A DNA stretch of 19,654 nt from Candidatus Bathyarchaeota archaeon (GTDB lineage: Archaea; Thermoproteota; Bathyarchaeia; Bathyarchaeales; Bathycorpusculaceae): NCBI GenBank assembly GCA_018396935.1, contig JAGTRA010000006.1, positions 1-19,654 on the forward strand. The letters run 5' to 3'. The notes under the pieces were generated by a model. The model did not search any database, was not told where the DNA came from, and saw nothing but the letters and a program-made list of their open reading frames with translations. The translations under genes were made by a program, and so were the position numbers. Shown in pieces: positions 8,493 through 16,572 of the stretch (the stretch's first letter is position 1; every line of letters begins with the position of its first letter).

Positions 8493-9864
8493 CAACAATC
8501 ACCTCTCTAACCCTTATGTGAGGCCCTCCATCAGATACGAAGGCTGTCTGGCCCTTTCCGCATCTCCCAGGAGAGAGTTCAAAATCTTTCCCAACAGCAT
8601 CCACTTTAAATAAAGTTTCAAGAGTATTTCCACTTATAGATACATCACGCACCAATGCACCTATTTCACCATGGATTATCTCATACGCTTCTTGAATGCC
8701 CACTTGAAATGTACCGTCAAGATTCGCCTGACCGCCTCTAAAACTTTTGAGGTAATACCCAAACTTCACATCCTCTAACAATTCTTCAAAAGAGTAATCC
8801 CTTGGCTCCAGAAAGGTATTGCGCATGCGTATTATAGGAGCGTATTTGAAGCTCTCGGCCCTAGCGTTTCCTGTAGGCTCCACATTAAACTTCTTGGCCG
8901 TTTCAAGATTATGCATCAAATTTACCACCACACCGCCTTTTACCAGAAGCGTCCTCTGCGATGGAACGCCCTCGTCATCATACTTAAATGAGCCGAAAGC
9001 TCCATAAATTGTTCCATCATCATAAATAGTCACATTTTCTGAAGCTATTTTTTCGCCAAGCTTATCCATTAATACGGACCCAGATAGGGTTAAATCAGCT
9101 TCAGCTAAATGTCCAAATGCTTCATGAACAAACACGCCGACAACATTTGGACCTAAAACGACAGGATATCTCCCCCCTCTAGGAGACTTAGCTTTTAGCT
9201 GATTTATGGCTCTTTCAGCTGTTTTTTTGCCTATATTTTCTGGATGATTTATGTCGAAAATTTCATAACCAGCTGTTGAACCTATTTCCTCACGACTAAA
9301 AGTAAGAATGCTAGCTTCTCCAGCTGTGGCGGTCACCCTAGACCAGACATAGAGCATATCTTGCTCGATGTATGTGCCCCTGCTGTTCATGAAATAATTA
9401 GTCCCAACAATATCCAAATAGTCTATTGTACACCCGCAAATACGCGAATCATAATTCAGAATAGTCTTAGCTATACTTGAGAGGTCACGTATTTTCTCTT
9501 CTATGGGAATTTGGGCAGGATTTTTTTGGGGTTTAACACTAACCTTGTCCTTAATGGCTTTTGTTTCTGCAATCTCTACGGGAGTCTTTATTTGACGACT
9601 CGCTGCAATGGCCATCCTACAAGCCTCTGTCAAAGCATTTTTCAAGTTTTCCATAGTTAGGATACATGTTGACGCAAAACCCCAAGCGCCGTTTAATAGA
9701 ACTCTTATAGCGACACCACTCTCAAACCCCTCTTTTGCGGTCTCTATACGTCTTTCTTTAAGTGTGATGTAAGTTTTAGAAATTCGTTGAATTCTCGCTT
9801 CAGCGTAATCGACGCTAAATCTTTGAGAAGCTAGGTTGATAATTCTATTCAGAACATCCTCCAA
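8479..9864 (-). CDS. tldD: TldD family zinc metalloprotease
   Basis: The catalytic subunit of the TldD/TldE protease. It has 461 residues with the zinc motif HEAFGH (247-252). The conserved SPGRCGKGQ around Cys435 supplies the third metal ligand known from the E. coli structure. Other family landmarks are [17 protein letters not shown] (50-66), [19 protein letters not shown] (281-299) and TGNARAESF (331-339). The start is a TTG at 9864. No good ribosome site precedes it, but no alternative gives a better N-terminus and [12 protein letters not shown] matches family starts. It lies 73 bases downstream of endonuclease Q on the same strand. An AT-rich stretch near 9915-9930 could be its own promoter. 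The downstream pmbA start overlaps its end. Confidence 0.95.
   Translation of the reverse strand: MEDVLNRIINLASQRFSVDYAEARIQRISKTYITLKERRIETAKEGFESGVAIRVLLNGAWGFASTCILTMENLKNALTEACRMAIAASRQIKTPVEIAETKAIKDKVSVKPQKNPAQIPIEEKIRDLSSIAKTILNYDSRICGCTIDYLDIVGTNYFMNSRGTYIEQDMLYVWSRVTATAGEASILTFSREEIGSTAGYEIFDINHPENIGKKTAERAINQLKAKSPRGGRYPVVLGPNVVGVFVHEAFGHLAEADLTLSGSVLMDKLGEKIASENVTIYDDGTIYGAFGSFKYDDEGVPSQRTLLVKGGVVVNLMHNLETAKKFNVEPTGNARAESFKYAPIIRMRNTFLEPRDYSFEELLEDVKFGYYLKSFRGGQANLDGTFQVGIQEAYEIIHGEIGALVRDVSISGNTLETLFKVDAVGKDFELSPGRCGKGQTAFVSDGGPHIRVREVIVGGSA
8499..8505 (-). promoter_or_regulatory. Ribosome binding site of pmbA inside tldD
   Basis: The minus strand reads GAGGTGA, an extended match to the archaeal anti-SD (16S end GGATCACCTCC). 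It sits six bases before GTG 8492 and directly touches TTG 8498, so it favours the GTG as start. It lies within the tldD coding region. Confidence 0.6.
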
Positions 9865-9937
9865 GTTTTTCTCAGCCCCTAATAGAAAATGAGTGTGAAT
9901 GATGATAAGGTAGATAAAATTTATGATTTATTAAAAA

Positions 9938-11227
9938 TTAAAAGAAGTCTGTAATATTTAATTGGTGGGCAGTTTCCTGCTTTATTTTTGGTGGTCTTGC
10001 TTCTTCTTGAAAGATTATAGGTTTACCGTATACGCCATCATAACCTGGGATCACTTTTATTTTATCCTCCCTCACGCGAATTATAGCTTCGGCAATTTTC
10101 GGATTCGAAACTTTAACAATTTCGTCCTGTGGGGCATCTATTAAAACGGTGTATTCGTCTCCGAATTTTTCAATAAGCTTGGTATAAATCTCCCATACAA
10201 CTTTTGCTGATGGTTCGTCAAGTCCTAAGACTATTGCAATTATCTCTGACAAAGGTAACAAGTGCATAAAACCTATGGCATTTTCAGGTTTAAATCCTTC
10301 TGGGCGATCAGCCAACTCCTCAACCCTTTGCTCCACGCCTTTTGTAAGTTTACCGTGACATACTGGGCAAATATTTCCAAGTTTTATAGCCTCTTTGGGC
10401 GGAAGAGAGACACCACACCTTCTATGACCTGTCCAATGGTATTTACCGTAGGCTGGATCCGTCTCAATGGTGAACTTGAATTTTTCCCGATCCTTTCTCT
10501 GGATCGCATCCACTATTTCCCAATAAGTCACCTTTTCTAGTTCAAAGACGTTGGCCTCTCTACCTATACGCCATGGCCAATAACTGTGACTATCACTATT
10601 AGATACCAACGCATATCTATCCAACTTGCTTACCCGCCAATTCATAGGAGGATCTGATGAAAGCCCTGTTTCAATGGCGTAAACATGTTTCGCCATGTCC
10701 TGGTAACATTCTTCTACACTATCAAAGCCACTAAAGGCTCCAAAGATGCTGAACCAAGGCGTCCATGCGTGTGCTGGAATAACCATGTTATGGCGTGATA
10801 TTTCCATAACTTCCTCAACGAGCTGTGGAGCTGTCATATTTAAAGTTGGACGGCCATCAACTGTTAAGTCACCATACTTGGCTAGCCGTTCATTGATTTG
10901 CTCAGCGACCTCAAGATTTGGAACTAAAATTACGTGGTGTATTTTCTTTAAGGCTCCTCTAAAATTGAAGATTGTGCTGACTTCCGTTGTAATCATGAAG
11001 TACACAGGATATTCAGGGTTGTTTGCTACTTTATATAATCCAGTACCTGGCTCTTCCACTAAGTTGTCCCGTAACTCCATGAACCAGTTGGGGTGGGTAA
11101 AGTCACCTGTGCCAACGACTTTTAAACCTTTAATTTTCGCAAAGTTAGCAATTTCTTTAATGGTCATATTTTGACTTGTAGCGCGACTGTATCGGCCATG
11201 AATATGAAGATCTGCTATTATTCTCAA
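9938..11227 (-). CDS. Endonuclease Q (PHP-domain DNA repair nuclease) with C-terminal PIP box
   Basis: EndoQ nicks DNA 5' of deaminated bases (uracil, hypoxanthine, xanthine) and abasic sites; it was described in Thermococcales. The 429 residues match that family's length. The PHP domain has metal ligands in DLHIHGRYSRAT (His8, His10), GTGDFTHP (Asp42, His45), TTEVS (Glu82), HHVILVPN (His98), PAHAWTPWF (His153) and NSDSHS (Asp212, His214). A zinc-binding segment follows: GHRRCG (Cys271) and CPVC (Cys287, Cys290). A helical region with FMHLLPLSEIIAIVLG comes next. The last eight residues, QLNITDFF (422-429), are an exact PCNA-interacting (PIP) box, Qxx-hydrophobic-xxFF. The TTG start at 11227 lies three bases after the DedA-like stop, so they form one unit. 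General PHP phosphatase or polymerase exonuclease is less likely because of the zinc segment and PIP box. Confidence 0.88.
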   Translation of the reverse strand: MRIIADLHIHGRYSRATSQNMTIKEIANFAKIKGLKVVGTGDFTHPNWFMELRDNLVEEPGTGLYKVANNPEYPVYFMITTEVSTIFNFRGALKKIHHVILVPNLEVAEQINERLAKYGDLTVDGRPTLNMTAPQLVEEVMEISRHNMVIPAHAWTPWFSIFGAFSGFDSVEECYQDMAKHVYAIETGLSSDPPMNWRVSKLDRYALVSNSDSHSYWPWRIGREANVFELEKVTYWEIVDAIQRKDREKFKFTIETDPAYGKYHWTGHRRCGVSLPPKEAIKLGNICPVCHGKLTKGVEQRVEELADRPEGFKPENAIGFMHLLPLSEIIAIVLGLDEPSAKVVWEIYTKLIEKFGDEYTVLIDAPQDEIVKVSNPKIAEAIIRVREDKIKVIPGYDGVYGKPIIFQEEARPPKIKQETAHQLNITDFF

Positions 11228-11230
11228 ATT

Positions 11231-11854
11231 TCACACATCCCTTTTAGGCACATGCTTTTCAAAAAACTTTTCCCAATCCACCTTAAGCATTATGAGGAAA
11301 ATTACTATCGTAAGTATGATTGCAACTATCATACTTATTAGTGCAGATATCCAATCGCTTTCCACACCAAAGAGGACACGAAGAGCCTCTCTAAAAATGC
11401 CCGCACTATAAACGATCATCATGGACATGCACAACTTTCCAAGGAAAGCCGGGATAAAAGCCTTAAAGAAATTGTACCGCATAACGCCAAGGGGGATGAA
11501 AAGCAAATCGTCAGGTAAAGGTGTAAAAGAAAATAAGAAAATAACGATAGGACCAATTCTCCCAATAACTTTAACAAGAAAATCCATTTTGCGTCTTCTC
11601 TCATCACTTAGTATTTTTCTACCGCCTAAGCCAAGGATATAACCGGAAAATTCGCCTATTGCCGAGCCTAGACTTGAGGACAATGATACAAGCAGCGGAT
11701 TTAAGTTTTTAGTAGAGCCTATTGCGAAGAGAATCACCGTGTACGGGATAGGTAAGAAAATCGACATAGAACCTAATAGACTCATTAGAAAAACGCCGAA
11801 ATATCCATATTGTATAGAGAATTCCTGCATCCATAGGGCAATTTGCCTTAACAT
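11231..11854 (-). CDS. DedA/VTT-domain (SNARE-associated) membrane protein, YqaA-like
   Basis: An integral membrane protein of the DedA/VTT superfamily, whose members move or scramble lipids, or help export, at the cytoplasmic membrane. From the ATG at 11854 it has 207 residues with hydrophobic spans beginning at YGYFGVFLMSLLGSMSIFLP. The family-type re-entrant loop contains GSAIGEFSGYILGLGGR. A second loop has FTPLPDDLLFIPLGVMR, matching the YqaA-like form of the proline/acidic motif, and a long C-terminal helix ends in basic residues. A TTG at 11935 would add 27 residues, but that extension would contain the divergent TATA box and lacks a ribosome site, so I prefer 11854. It is the first gene of the minus-strand run, directly before endonuclease Q. 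The transported substrate is unknown. Confidence 0.82.
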   Translation of the reverse strand: MLRQIALWMQEFSIQYGYFGVFLMSLLGSMSIFLPIPYTVILFAIGSTKNLNPLLVSLSSSLGSAIGEFSGYILGLGGRKILSDERRRKMDFLVKVIGRIGPIVIFLFSFTPLPDDLLFIPLGVMRYNFFKAFIPAFLGKLCMSMMIVYSAGIFREALRVLFGVESDWISALISMIVAIILTIVIFLIMLKVDWEKFFEKHVPKRDV

Positions 11855-11903
11855 ATTTTCAAGAGTCAAACTTCCAATCCACCAAATGGTAATGATTTCC
11901 GTA

Positions 11904-11911
11904 TTTATAAA
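11904..11911. promoter_or_regulatory. Palindromic TATA box between divergent genes
   Basis: TTTATAAA is a consensus archaeal box A and is its own reverse complement. To the right, transcription would start near 11935, giving a leader of about 40 bases before the ferredoxin GTG. To the left it would start near 11882, about 28 bases before the DedA-like ATG at 11854. One box could serve both genes. This rests on sequence and spacing. Confidence 0.42.
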
Positions 11912-11915
11912 GAAC

Positions 11916-11925
11916 TTTTGCAAAA
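11916..11925. promoter_or_regulatory. Perfect 10-base palindrome TTTTGCAAAA, candidate operator
   Basis: It lies four bases from the TATA box, between it and the predicted rightward start site. A dimeric regulator or a second TBP/TFB contact could bind here. AT-rich palindromes this short arise by chance, so support is modest. Confidence 0.28.
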
Positions 11926-11974
11926 ATATGAACAATAAGCTAGGTGATGTGAGAATACTATTTGGGAGAGGGTT

Positions 11975-12508
11975 GTGGTGGTCGCAAGGAAGAAAGAGCC
12001 TATATGGATTGCCAGAGATTTTTCAAGGTGCAGTGGATGTAGACGATGTGAAATAGCTTGTTCCTTTTTCCATGAGGGAAAAATATGGCCTGAAGCCTCT
12101 AGAATTAGAGTTTTCATGTTGCTTCCAGGAATTGAAGTACCTCATTTTTGTGTTCAATGTGAAGATTACCCTTGTGTAGAAGCATGTCCAGTTAAAGCCT
12201 TATCGATAAGTGATGAAACTGGCGCTGTATTAGTAAACAGTGAATCATGCACAGGTTGCGGAAACTGTATAAAGGCATGCCCAGGCGCGGTCCCACACAT
12301 ACATCCAGAGAAACGTGTAATCTTGATATGTGATTTGTGTGGTGGAGACCCAAAGTGTGTTAAAGTATGCAGAGAAGGCGGATGGAATGCGCTAACCATA
12401 GTTATGAGGAGGGATGATTCCTATAAGCTTTATGCCAGAACACCGGAAGATATAACCAGAGACCTAGCTGCCAAACTTTATGGGAGGGAGGCTAGAGAAC
12501 TTATATGA
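11975..12508 (+). CDS. Four-cluster [4Fe-4S] ferredoxin-like electron-transfer subunit (AorA-like)
   Basis: This 177-residue protein carries sixteen cysteines in four groups: Cys19/22/25/29, Cys59/62/67/71, Cys92/95/98/102 and Cys119/122/128/132. Together they should bind four [4Fe-4S] clusters. The layout is that of the polyferredoxin subunits (DmsB/NrfC/HycB-like) that pair with molybdenum or tungsten enzymes. It overlaps the following AOR gene by four bases (ATGA), so it is probably the electron partner of that enzyme, like AorA with AorB in Aromatoleum. GTG codons at 11975 and 11978 are both possible starts; GGGAGAGGG at 11964-11972 precedes them, and the later one is better spaced. No signal peptide or membrane segment is seen, so it is cytosolic. 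Confidence 0.9.
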   Translation: MVVARKKEPIWIARDFSRCSGCRRCEIACSFFHEGKIWPEASRIRVFMLLPGIEVPHFCVQCEDYPCVEACPVKALSISDETGAVLVNSESCTGCGNCIKACPGAVPHIHPEKRVILICDLCGGDPKCVKVCREGGWNALTIVMRRDDSYKLYARTPEDITRDLAAKLYGREARELI

Positions 12509-14385
12509 AAGGTTACGCTGGAAAACTTCTTGAAATAGACCTTTCCACAGGAAACATTAAAGAAACTAAGGTTGATGAAGCAATACTGAAGGACTACATA
12601 GGCGGGAGAGGTTTAGCCACCAAAATCTTATGGGATAGACTTGGCGCTAATTGGGATAACATAGACCCATTAGGTCCAGAAAACCTGCTTCTATTCCTCA
12701 CCGGTCCACTCACAGGATTCTTTCCAGGTGGCAGAATTTGCGTTTCAGGGAAATCTCCGCAAAACAATGGCGTTATAGGTTCAACAGTTGCTGGAGAGTT
12801 TGGAATTGAGTTGAAATGCGCTGGTTATGATGGCTTAATAATTTCAGGACAAGCTGAGAGACCAGTTTACATACTCATTAAGGATTCAGAGGTGGAAATT
12901 AAGAGGGCTGACCACATATGGGGATTAGATGGCAAAAGGACAGTTGCAACTCTTACGAAAGAGTGTCGGAAAATTATGGAGGAGAACTACCCAAGGAAGG
13001 GGTTATGGAAAGAGCCTGCAATCCTCTATATTGGACCTGCCGGAGAGAACCTCGTAAGGATAGCTGTTGTCGCAGCTAAGTGGACACATGCAGCAGGCTA
13101 TGGCGGGTATGGGGCCGTAATGGGTTCAAAAAGGCTAAAGGCCATAGCTGTTAAGGGTACAGGTCCGCTGCCCGAAGTTGCAAACATAGATGAAGTTATG
13201 AAATTGACTGAAGAAGTATGTAAACATGCCTTTGAAAATGAGCTCTGGAGACGCTGGGGTACTGGAACTGGAGGTTATAAGTTCGGAGCAAAAACAAGCT
13301 CGGAGCCTATTCGTAACTGGCAGGAAGAGTGGCATGATGAGAAGAGATATGGTGTTGATAAGTTTGAAAACAGATTCTGGGTTAAAAGTTATTGGGGCGA
13401 TTTCGGCTGTCCAACTACATGCCTCAAAATATCCGTAATCAGGGATGGAAAGTTTAAGGGTGCCATAACAGATAACCCAGATTATGAGTTACAGGCTTAT
13501 CTAGGAACAAATCTTGGAATATTCAGTCCAGAAGCTAACGTTTACCTTTCAGCCCTAATTGATGATTTGGGATTATGCGGTATACAAACTGGTAATGTCA
13601 TGGGGTTCGCTGCTGAACTTTTCCAGAGAGGTATCCTAAAGGCTGAGGACTTAGATGGCATTGAACTAAATTGGGGAGATGTTGAAGCTTTTGCTAACTT
13701 AGCTAAAAAAATAGCCCATAAAGAAGGCATTGGTCGCATATTAGCTGATGGAACTTACAGGGCAGCTTTAGAGATCGGTAGGAGGAAAGGCGTTAACGTA
13801 CTACCATATGCTGTGCAGGTTAAAGGTGTGGGCGTAGGTGCCCATGGAATACGTAGCCGACTGGATTATGTAGACATATACGGTTACGCATGTTCTGTAC
13901 AGTGTGGCGACCATACTTCAGTAGCTCAAATGCCACTAGACCATCCTGGAAGCGAGTTGATGACAATTCTACTAGATTCCGGTGTATGTTGCAGTTTTAA
14001 CACGTTTGAATTGCCGAAAATTGATTTACTATTTGATTTTTATAGCGCGGTTACAGGTGTTAAATTAACGAGAAGTCAGTGGATAAGGGGTGGCGGTCTT
14101 AAAATATTACATCTACAAAGGGCTATGTTACTTTTAGGGGGGCCAGACGTGAAGTGGAAGCCAGACATCGATGATGACAATCCACCACGTTTCTACGAAC
14201 CACTAGTCTCCGGTCCATGTAAAGGCAGGATTATAGAAAGAGAAGACGTGAGGAAAGAAAAGAAGAGATATTATGAGGCAGTTGGTTGGGATGAAAGAGG
14301 CATACCTAAAAGGGAAGTTCTCACAGCATTGGGACTTGACGATGTTGACAAAGCACTTGAAAAAATAAGAAAAGAAAATGACTAA
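12505..14385 (+). CDS. Aldehyde:ferredoxin oxidoreductase family tungstoenzyme, divergent
   Basis: AOR-family enzymes use a tungsten bis-pterin to oxidise aldehydes to acids and reduce ferredoxin. The 626-residue protein starts with KGYAGKLLEIDLSTG and YIGGRGL, has LTGPLTGFFPGGRICVSGKSP (65-85) and the pterin motif DDLGLCGIQTGNVMGF (353-368). The C-terminal part contains the partner cysteine in LLDSGVCCSFN (Cys496). The cluster motif is unusual: DFGCPTTC (299-306), so the first cysteine of the CxxCxxxC set is Asp299. The active-site stretch where many members have YDPR reads GAHGIRSRLD. It therefore belongs to a divergent subgroup, and aldehyde as substrate is not certain; class II benzoyl-CoA reductase (BamB) is a related option. 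It is translationally coupled to the ferredoxin before it and ends eight bases from a convergent gene. Confidence 0.92.
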   Translation: MKGYAGKLLEIDLSTGNIKETKVDEAILKDYIGGRGLATKILWDRLGANWDNIDPLGPENLLLFLTGPLTGFFPGGRICVSGKSPQNNGVIGSTVAGEFGIELKCAGYDGLIISGQAERPVYILIKDSEVEIKRADHIWGLDGKRTVATLTKECRKIMEENYPRKGLWKEPAILYIGPAGENLVRIAVVAAKWTHAAGYGGYGAVMGSKRLKAIAVKGTGPLPEVANIDEVMKLTEEVCKHAFENELWRRWGTGTGGYKFGAKTSSEPIRNWQEEWHDEKRYGVDKFENRFWVKSYWGDFGCPTTCLKISVIRDGKFKGAITDNPDYELQAYLGTNLGIFSPEANVYLSALIDDLGLCGIQTGNVMGFAAELFQRGILKAEDLDGIELNWGDVEAFANLAKKIAHKEGIGRILADGTYRAALEIGRRKGVNVLPYAVQVKGVGVGAHGIRSRLDYVDIYGYACSVQCGDHTSVAQMPLDHPGSELMTILLDSGVCCSFNTFELPKIDLLFDFYSAVTGVKLTRSQWIRGGGLKILHLQRAMLLLGGPDVKWKPDIDDDNPPRFYEPLVSGPCKGRIIEREDVRKEKKRYYEAVGWDERGIPKREVLTALGLDDVDKALEKIRKEND

Positions 14386-14393
14386 GTTAAGTT

Positions 14394-15008
14394 TTAATGC
14401 TTGACTCGAATAACTCTTGTAGGCGTCACTATTATTGAAACATTTTGATCGGTTTTTCCACTAGGTACGTTTTCAACCACTTGCAAGTCATGAACAGTGG
14501 TTGCGACAGGAATATAGCCAAACCTTCTCCTTAAGAAAAGTATCTCAAAATCTCCGTATCCATGTCCCTTTCCAAGCCTACGTCCTTGTAAATCTACAGC
14601 CACTGAACCTTCAACGATAATTTCTGGCTTGGGAATGTTTATAGTAGGAGTGCCAAATTTAAAAGCTCCTCTTATAGTAGAGGCAAGACGCTCCTTACCT
14701 TTAACATGATGAGGTAGAACTAGAATGAATCCATGCTTAAGCCTTGGGCTTGCCATAACTAGGATCTTATCATCTAGCAGAGCATTTTCCCTAACTTTTT
14801 GTTGAGGAGAATCAGGACACACAAAAACTACCTTAGCTTCCTTCCACTCAGGAAGTTGGCGGAGCTTATCAGCAGCGGCTTCAGCTCCTATAAAGTTAGG
14901 TATTCGACCCTTACATGGCAATGGAAATTTAGCAACGCCTGAGCTTTCCATCAGAGCCCATATATACTCTCTCAACTGCTGCTTCTGCGCTTTAACACTA
15001 GAGCCCAT
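14394..15008 (-). CDS. 5-formyltetrahydrofolate cyclo-ligase family protein
   Basis: Family members make 5,10-methenyl-tetrahydrofolate from 5-formyl-tetrahydrofolate with ATP; archaeal versions may act on a related C1 carrier. In this 204-residue protein the signature is GRRLGKGHGYGD (142-153), the ATP-phosphate loop. KVRENALLDDK (71-81) corresponds to the family's helix with conserved Arg. The N-terminus has a basic helix (KAQKQQLREYIW), as in the family. The ATG at 15008 is clear. A GTTAAAG box about 26-32 bases upstream, repeated 15 bases further up (plus-strand positions 15019-15025 and 15034-15040), may include a TATA-like element for a leaderless transcript. It converges with the AOR gene. 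The true folate-type substrate is unknown; an MTHFS-domain protein without cyclo-ligase activity is possible. Confidence 0.82.
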   Translation of the reverse strand: MGSSVKAQKQQLREYIWALMESSGVAKFPLPCKGRIPNFIGAEAAADKLRQLPEWKEAKVVFVCPDSPQQKVRENALLDDKILVMASPRLKHGFILVLPHHVKGKERLASTIRGAFKFGTPTINIPKPEIIVEGSVAVDLQGRRLGKGHGYGDFEILFLRRRFGYIPVATTVHDLQVVENVPSGKTDQNVSIIVTPTRVIRVKH

Positions 15009-15088
15009 ACCGAGATATCTTTAACATACTAGGCTTTAACAGTTACATCTATTAAGAAATATGATTTTGTCTATAATCCTTCTCAATT

Positions 15089-15109
15089 AGCGGATGGTTA
15101 AAATCCGCT
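15089..15109 (-). terminator. Hairpin directly after apgM
   Basis: AGCGGAT (15089-15095) and ATCCGCT (15103-15109) form a perfect 7-base stem with a 7-base loop, one base beyond the apgM stop codon. As RNA from the minus strand, the stem is GC-rich but not followed by a U tract, so it may stabilise or end the apgM message. On the plus strand it is followed by TTTT, but no plus-strand gene leads into it. Confidence 0.4.
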
Positions 15110-15110
15110 T

Positions 15111-16349
15111 TTACGCACCAAACTTCTTTGTTTTTCCTATGAAGTTCATAAGTATTGGCATAAGGTCAATACCTCTTATCCTACCGAGACCCCCTCTTGC
15201 GCAACTTCTCTCATTATACTCAATAACATCGTCTCTTCGAACATACGGACCCATGATGGCTACCGGGACAGGGTCGCCTTCATGTTTTCTTGTTAGACAT
15301 GAAGTTGTGTGGTCGGCTGTAACGGTTACGTAAACATCGTCATGGTCGATATTATCTAAGATGTAAGATATCATCATGTCGATTTTCTCAATAACTTTAA
15401 CTTTCTCATAAAAATTCCCATCATGACTCGCCACATCCGTCGCTTTGATGTGAAGAACAACAAGGTCGTTTTCCTGTAGAGCTTGAACTGCAACCTTGGC
15501 TTTAGCCATATAATCAGTATCTAAACTTCCAGTAGCACCCTCGACATTTAGAAGATTCATACCTGCTATTTTACAAACTCCTCGAATTAATGAAACTACG
15601 GCAATACACGCTGATTTAATGCCATAAATTTCACCTAGAGGCTTGACATTTGGAATAGTCCCCGCGCCCCTACAAAGGATTATGTTAGCAGGGGGGAGAT
15701 TGCGTTTAATTCGTTCTCTATTTACCTCATGATTTCTTAATACGTGATGAAATTTTTCAAGGAGCTCATTGAGAACCCTAGCAGTGAAAGACGCCTCTGG
15801 ACTATTGTCTAGAGGCTTAACTTCCAAAACTTTTTTCCCAGTTTCATATGGGTCAGAGTCCCCTATAGCTGTTGAAAGATGCGGGCCGCGCAAGATCAAT
15901 GTTGCCCTATGCTGAATGGTATTCTGAAAAATAAATTTTACAGATCCATTGGATAGCCTGACTTTTTGTAGACTTTCCGCCAACTTAGATGCCTCTTCGG
16001 TGGAAATTCTACCTGCACGTCTATCGAGAACAGTAAAGTCATCATCTATCGTAGCAAAGTTACACCTGAAACATACATCCCCTTTTTCAACAGCTAAACC
16101 CCATCCAATGGCTTCTAAAGCCCCTCGGCCAGTGTAATACTTTAAAGGGTCATAGCCTAATATAGAGAGCGTAGCAGTGTCGCTTCCAGGCGGTACACCA
16201 GGGGATATGGGATCCATTATACCGCAAACACCCATAGTAGCTATTTCATTCAGAGCCTCTTTTTCAGCAGCTTCTAGGGGGGTTTTCCAGCCTAGCTCCT
16301 TGATCGGTCGATCAGCCATTCCATCGGCGACCACTAGGAGTACACGCAA
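15111..16349 (-). CDS. apgM: 2,3-bisphosphoglycerate-independent phosphoglycerate mutase, archaeal type
   Basis: It interconverts 3- and 2-phosphoglycerate, the step after PGK. The 412-residue protein belongs to the alkaline phosphatase superfamily and is the short archaeal form. VVADGMADRP (6-15) contains metal ligand Asp9, PPGSDTATLSILGYDP (53-68) contains the nucleophile Ser56, and YYTGRGALEA (71-80) follows. The second metal half is ATDVASHDGN, then VTADHTT, both with Asp/His ligands. The TTG start at 16349 is chosen because MRVLLVVADG is the family N-terminus. GTGATC lies two bases upstream and matches the far end of an extended SD. A box reading ATATTTAA on the minus strand (16377-16384) sits about 30 bases upstream and may be its TATA element. 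Together with GAPDH and PGK it covers three consecutive glycolytic steps in this window. Confidence 0.95.
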   Translation of the reverse strand: MRVLLVVADGMADRPIKELGWKTPLEAAEKEALNEIATMGVCGIMDPISPGVPPGSDTATLSILGYDPLKYYTGRGALEAIGWGLAVEKGDVCFRCNFATIDDDFTVLDRRAGRISTEEASKLAESLQKVRLSNGSVKFIFQNTIQHRATLILRGPHLSTAIGDSDPYETGKKVLEVKPLDNSPEASFTARVLNELLEKFHHVLRNHEVNRERIKRNLPPANIILCRGAGTIPNVKPLGEIYGIKSACIAVVSLIRGVCKIAGMNLLNVEGATGSLDTDYMAKAKVAVQALQENDLVVLHIKATDVASHDGNFYEKVKVIEKIDMMISYILDNIDHDDVYVTVTADHTTSCLTRKHEGDPVPVAIMGPYVRRDDVIEYNERSCARGGLGRIRGIDLMPILMNFIGKTKKFGA

Positions 16350-16396
16350 AGATCACACGCCTCACGGAAAAATAAGTTAAATATTGTACAGGTTAA

Positions 16397-16426
16397 AATG
16401 GGTTATTGTGCCAAGTAACCCCCATT
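16397..16426. repeat. Imperfect hairpin in the apgM/proS divergent gap
   Basis: GGGTTATTG (16400-16408) pairs with CAA-G-TAACCC (16412-16421) around a three-base loop: nine pairs with one bulged G. The stem continues with AAT/ATT after a small CC bulge. It is the only structure I see in this 223-base gap apart from the promoters. It could be an operator or an RNA hairpin in the leader of either gene. Confidence 0.33.
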
Positions 16427-16508
16427 CTATATAGAAATTCATGGATTTTGCAGTACCAGCATAAAAACACTAAATACGCTTAAGCTAAGAATCATAACAT
16501 GCTGAAAG

Positions 16509-16516
16509 TTTAAAAG
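16509..16516 (+). promoter_or_regulatory. TATA-like box upstream of prolyl-tRNA synthetase
   Basis: TTTAAAAG follows GCTGAAAG, giving a BRE-like purine run plus TATA box. Transcription would start near 16540, leaving a leader of about 30 bases before the ATG at 16573. Confidence 0.35.
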
Positions 16517-16572
16517 TTAGTTAACGAATTGATCGACATACTATTAAAACTAACGAAGAAAACGGGATTAAG

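Noticed and set aside
10746..11174. Open frame of 142 codons on the plus strand
   Set aside because: It lies entirely antisense to endonuclease Q, and its translation shows no recognisable domain; a shadow frame.
11855..11935. N-terminal extension of the DedA-like protein from TTG 11935
   Set aside because: It would place the consensus TATA box and the palindrome inside the coding region, has no ribosome site, and adds residues not expected before the first membrane span.
16381..16480. Possible tRNA near the proS start, suggested by the paired GGGTTA/TAACCC
   Set aside because: There is no T-arm GTTCGA-like sequence and no acceptor stem pairing; only a simple hairpin remains.
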